Shown piece by piece: positions 60,905 through 64,000 of a stretch of DNA of 64,000 bases. How positions within the stretch are numbered: the first letter of the stretch is position 1; the number at the start of each line of letters is the position of its first letter. Origin of the DNA: Beijerinckiaceae bacterium (GTDB taxonomy: Bacteria; Pseudomonadota; Alphaproteobacteria; Rhizobiales; Beijerinckiaceae); the NCBI GenBank assembly GCA_947380915.1, contig CANCSY010000001.1, forward strand, positions 1-64,000, given 5' to 3'. The position numbers and the translations under genes are program-made. The notes beneath the pieces are model-generated. The model did not search any database, was not told the origin of the DNA, and was given only the letters and a program-made list of their open reading frames with translations.

Positions 60905-63100
60905 ATGGCGAAAAAAATTGACGGCACCTCTGGCTCTGATACCCTTCTCGGCACTAGTGGCGCTGACAGCATATCCGCCGGAGCAGGCATGGATATGATC
61001 TACGGCTTCCTGGGTTCGGACACAATCGACGGTGGCGCCGGATACGATTCCCTCTACATCAACGGCTCTCTGCTTGACCTTAACAAAGCTGCCGACATCC
61101 AGATCTCAGGCATCGAAGAGGTCTCTGCAAAATCAGCCAATGGCGGCGTCAGGATAGATCTCGGCCTGCAGTCAGAAGGCTTCACTCTGACCGGTAGTTC
61201 CTTCAACGATTTTCTGACAGGTGGACGAGGCGCCGATCTGATCAATTCAGGCGATGGTGACGATACGATCTACGGCTTTGACGCCAATGACACGGTAAAT
61301 GGCGGCGCTGGCCTCGACACGATTATCACAACTTCGAGCATCGAGCCCGCGAATGACGCCCAACTCTCAGGCATCGAAAACATAAACGCAGCGACAGCAA
61401 CCGCAGGCGTTACAATCAACCTCGGCAAACAGAGCGAGAAATTTTTGGTCATCGGCAGCAATCTGGATGACCGGATCACCGGCGGATCCGGTGCGGATGT
61501 CATCAACTCAGGCGCTGGAAACGACAAAATATATGGCTTCGCGGGAAACGATTATGTGAATGGTGGCGCAGGGGTCGACACACTTTTCCTCTCATCTACC
61601 TCGCCATTTCTCAACGCAGCCATGGATTACCAGTTGGTCGATGTCGAGATCATAACCGCTGAAAATGCAACCTCACCTGTCATCATCGACCTTTCCAGAC
61701 AACCGGAAGGGTTCGCCATCACGGGGAGCAACAATTCCGATACGCTGATTGGCGGCCAAGGGCCGGACAAATTCTATGCTTCAACCGGTTTGGACGCCAT
61801 CGACGGCGGCGCTGGCGATGACATACTCTTTCTCACCAGAGACACTGGCGCCATTACCAACGCTCAACTAGCAAATATAGAAACCGTATCGGCAGTTGAT
61901 GCTCAACATGGAATTTCAATTAATCTGAGTGCACAGAATGAGCGATTGACGATCAATGGCAGTGCATATTCGGATTTTTTGACCGGCGGCATCGGCTATG
62001 ACGTCATCAATGCCGGCATGGGAGACGACACCATAAATGGCTTTGTCGCGCCTGATACAATTGATGGTGGAGCAGGTCTAGACTTATTGGTTCTATCGGC
62101 ATCGTCGACAAGCCTTAATACAGCGACCGACAATCAATTAAAAAATGTAGAAGCCGTCTCTGCGGCCTCCGCCCTGACGGGCGTCAACATCAACCTCGCG
62201 AACCAGACCGAGGGATTTCAGATTACGGGAACCAATTCATCAGATACATTGAAAGGTGGATCCGGGGACGACACCATCTTCTCTACTCTCGGAATTGACT
62301 ATATTGATGGCGGCAAAGGATTTGACACCCTGAAGCTGAACAGCTCCAACGCAAACATCAACGGCGCATCAGACGCCCAAATAGCGAATGTGGAAGCCGT
62401 TTCAGCGGCCGACGCAAAGGCAAGCGTCTCGATCATTCTCAACAACCAGACGGAGGCGTTCTTTATTACAGGCGGAAAATTTGCAGACATTCTTACCGGG
62501 ACAGCCCAATCCGATACATTTGTGGGCTTTTTAGGAAGCGATACGATCAACGGCGGAGGTGGTCTCGATGTCATTTCACTGACGGCGACTTCCACAGACC
62601 TGAACGCTGCCACGAATTCACAGATCACCAATATAGAGAAAATAACCGCAACGTCCGCAATCGACGCGGTCAAGATCGACTTGTCGGTGCAACTGGAAGC
62701 TTTTCAAATCTTGGGAAGCGCCTTCGCTGACACACTGACGGGGGGATCCGGCGCTGACAAGATTACTGGAGGGGATGGAGCAGACCACTTCATTTTCAAC
62801 CAGATCCCATCAAGCAGAACGTTTGACACGATTCTCGACTTCACCCCTGGTGTCGACAAGCTGGACTTCGCTAAGACAGCTTTCAAAGGTCTGGACCCAC
62901 TAGGGGGCCTCCCAGAAGCCTTATTATGGGTCTCGTCAACTGACACTTCAGCGCACGATGCGGATGATCGCATCATTTATAACACGACGACTGGTACACT
63001 TTTCTATGACTCGGATGGCCTCAATGGCAGCGCCGCAATACAGATTGCGACGCTGGGTACAAAGCCCTTCATAAGCTTTTCCGACTTCAACATTATATGA
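60905..63100 (+). CDS. RTX-type calcium-binding repeat protein, type I secreted
   Basis: A 731-residue acidic protein lacking a Sec signal. Seven large repeats of about 80-95 residues fill most of it; each begins GSxxxDxLxGGxGxD and ends SxQxExFxIxGS. Within each unit are one to three GGxGxD calcium-binding nonapeptide-like turns. Units 4, 6 and 7 are shorter and lack one turn. The C-terminus has a last RTX turn GGDGADHFIF and a hydrophobic region ending FSDFNII, typical of type I secretion. No enzymatic domain is seen, so it may be an S-layer or adhesin-like surface protein. ATG 60905 has GAGGAG 7 bp upstream. Confidence 0.85.
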   Translation: MAKKIDGTSGSDTLLGTSGADSISAGAGMDMIYGFLGSDTIDGGAGYDSLYINGSLLDLNKAADIQISGIEEVSAKSANGGVRIDLGLQSEGFTLTGSSFNDFLTGGRGADLINSGDGDDTIYGFDANDTVNGGAGLDTIITTSSIEPANDAQLSGIENINAATATAGVTINLGKQSEKFLVIGSNLDDRITGGSGADVINSGAGNDKIYGFAGNDYVNGGAGVDTLFLSSTSPFLNAAMDYQLVDVEIITAENATSPVIIDLSRQPEGFAITGSNNSDTLIGGQGPDKFYASTGLDAIDGGAGDDILFLTRDTGAITNAQLANIETVSAVDAQHGISINLSAQNERLTINGSAYSDFLTGGIGYDVINAGMGDDTINGFVAPDTIDGGAGLDLLVLSASSTSLNTATDNQLKNVEAVSAASALTGVNINLANQTEGFQITGTNSSDTLKGGSGDDTIFSTLGIDYIDGGKGFDTLKLNSSNANINGASDAQIANVEAVSAADAKASVSIILNNQTEAFFITGGKFADILTGTAQSDTFVGFLGSDTINGGGGLDVISLTATSTDLNAATNSQITNIEKITATSAIDAVKIDLSVQLEAFQILGSAFADTLTGGSGADKITGGDGADHFIFNQIPSSRTFDTILDFTPGVDKLDFAKTAFKGLDPLGGLPEALLWVSSTDTSAHDADDRIIYNTTTGTLFYDSDGLNGSAAIQIATLGTKPFISFSDFNII

Positions 63101-63301
63101 TCCGCCCCTCACCGACCGACGATCAGAGCGCGGCATCAAGGGGATTTGAACCGCAAGAAATGCCCGACGCGATCGGACCGCGGGAGGCGTGTGGATGGGA
63201 GGAACACTCCCTCATCCGAAAGCTCCGGTCCCCTCCCGGGGGATGCGACTTTGGCAAGCAGGATTACGGAAGCCCTGCTTGCCGTCAGGCATTCTACTTT
63301 A

Positions 63302-64000
63302 CTATTTGATGGTTGGACCCATAAGCTTCCGCGCTTCACCGGTTACAGCAAGGATGAACAGGCCAGAATTCGCCCTGTCTACTGCATAGACATAACCGCG
63401 CTCGTCAACTTCGACATTATTGATCTGAACAACAGGTACACAGCCGCGCCGTTGCTTTTCATCATCACACCGGAAGTCTGTGTTACGGTTCCGCGCCGGA
63501 ATAAAGTAACCAACCTCCCTGGGTGCATAGGGATCGCGCATGTCAAGCATTCGAACACCGGCATTAAACCAGGAGAAGAACATCAAGCGTCCATAGAAAG
63601 CCGATGCCTGACTTTCATTGCTGGAATGAGCTCCAAACCGACCTCCCCGCTCGCAAAAATGCCCTGACCGCTCGTCAGGCTCATAGGAGGCGACGCCCAT
63701 CGGGTGGCTCTCATCCGTAACATCGGCAACATAAACCATCTGCCGCGCTTCGCCGCAGGCAGTGGTGTTGTTCTCGTTCACAACGACGATGAAATTTCGG
63801 GTCTGTGCAAATTTGTCAGAAGCAAACCTGGCTGGCTTAAGTCCATAAAGTGGAAACGCAGTATGGGCTCCAAGGAAGGACGGTAGCGTCAGCCTGCCGA
63901 CTTCCATCTGCTTGAGCGAGTCCGCAGCCAGGTCCGGCCCGCCCTGAAGCATTTTACTCTTGTCCAGTATGACGGCCGCGCCATCTTTATTTGTCCCATA
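63302..64000 (-). CDS. LVIVD-repeat protein, partial (continues beyond the window end)
   Basis: A 232-residue C-terminal fragment; the frame is open to 64000 and beyond, so the N-terminus is outside the window. Recognisable blocks are MVYVADVTDESHPMGVASY and GVRMLDMRDPYAPREVGYF, which match LVIVD beta-propeller repeats. Several cysteines (CGEAR, HFCERGG, DFRCDDEKQRRGC) suggest disulfides, hence a secreted protein. Function unknown. It is convergent with the RTX-type protein. Confidence 0.78.
   Translation of the reverse strand, partial: YGTNKDGAAVILDKSKMLQGGPDLAADSLKQMEVGRLTLPSFLGAHTAFPLYGLKPARFASDKFAQTRNFIVVVNENNTTACGEARQMVYVADVTDESHPMGVASYEPDERSGHFCERGGRFGAHSSNESQASAFYGRLMFFSWFNAGVRMLDMRDPYAPREVGYFIPARNRNTDFRCDDEKQRRGCVPVVQINNVEVDERGYVYAVDRANSGLFILAVTGEARKLMGPTIK

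Noticed and set aside
63097..63309. 70-codon plus-strand frame after the RTX protein
   Set aside because: Composition is unlike coding DNA and it has no signal or domain.
1..64000. CRISPR arrays, insertion sequences, prophage genes
   Set aside because: No regularly spaced repeats, transposases, integrases or phage structural genes were seen.

Overview
The window is GC-rich chromosomal DNA of an alphaproteobacterium, most likely of the order Hyphomicrobiales (Rhizobiales). This rests on gene content and order: a NifU-like scaffold beside folE and hisI; cysE beside a DUF3126 gene; a cinA-like gene and sfsA not far from map-radC; a zf-CHCC zinc-finger protein; a KGG stress protein; and many Bug-type solute-binding proteins. 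Short AT-rich stretches stand out in several promoter regions. There is one tRNA (Leu, anticodon UAA) and no sign of rRNA, CRISPR, insertion sequence or prophage.

Layout. 1-9.7 kb: yidD, an extradiol-type dioxygenase, orphan substrate-binding proteins, a quinone oxidoreductase, a NifU-like scaffold, folE, hisI, a CBS protein, a rhomboid protease and a gamma carbonic anhydrase. 9.7-17.4 kb: a membrane-anchored hypothetical, an outer-membrane channel-like protein, a tandem DUF3126 protein, cysE, a hydrolase, a lytic transglycosylase, two FAD monooxygenases around a zinc-finger gene, and tRNA-Leu. 17.5-29.9 kb: KGG stress protein, SDR, gpt, a sulfatase-fold membrane enzyme, a cinA-like gene, sfsA, a surface-glycan island (GT4, GT2, FkbM), a copper-type ycnI pair, map-radC, an RBBP9-type hydrolase and a porin-like protein.

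Accessory half (29.9-64 kb). A Tat-type animal-family heme peroxidase is followed in the same operon by an OmpR/EnvZ-type two-component pair. Divergent from it is a two-gene cassette: a single-pass, four-cysteine membrane protein overlapping a 540-residue cation channel that has two complete voltage-sensor domains but only one potassium-type pore. A second copy of this cassette lies inverted about 16 kb away; its filter reads GFGD instead of GYGD. This duplicated cassette is the best candidate for an undescribed system. Around and between the copies lie two catabolic-looking clusters (luciferase-like flavin monooxygenases, SDRs, hydrolase, enoyl-CoA hydratase, TauD-type oxygenase, aminotransferase, dehydrogenase, methyltransferase), a secreted cytochrome c/propeller protein, a hybrid histidine kinase, an acyltransferase and an RTX-type repeat protein. 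The window ends inside an LVIVD-repeat protein.

Seven periplasmic-type solute-binding proteins occur (ABC/NMT1-like, five Bug-type, one TAXI-like), but there is no transporter membrane subunit or ATPase. They either serve permeases encoded elsewhere or act as sensors or scavengers. Translation starts were chosen from visible Shine-Dalgarno sites and family length. Functions come from recognised motifs, not from database searches.
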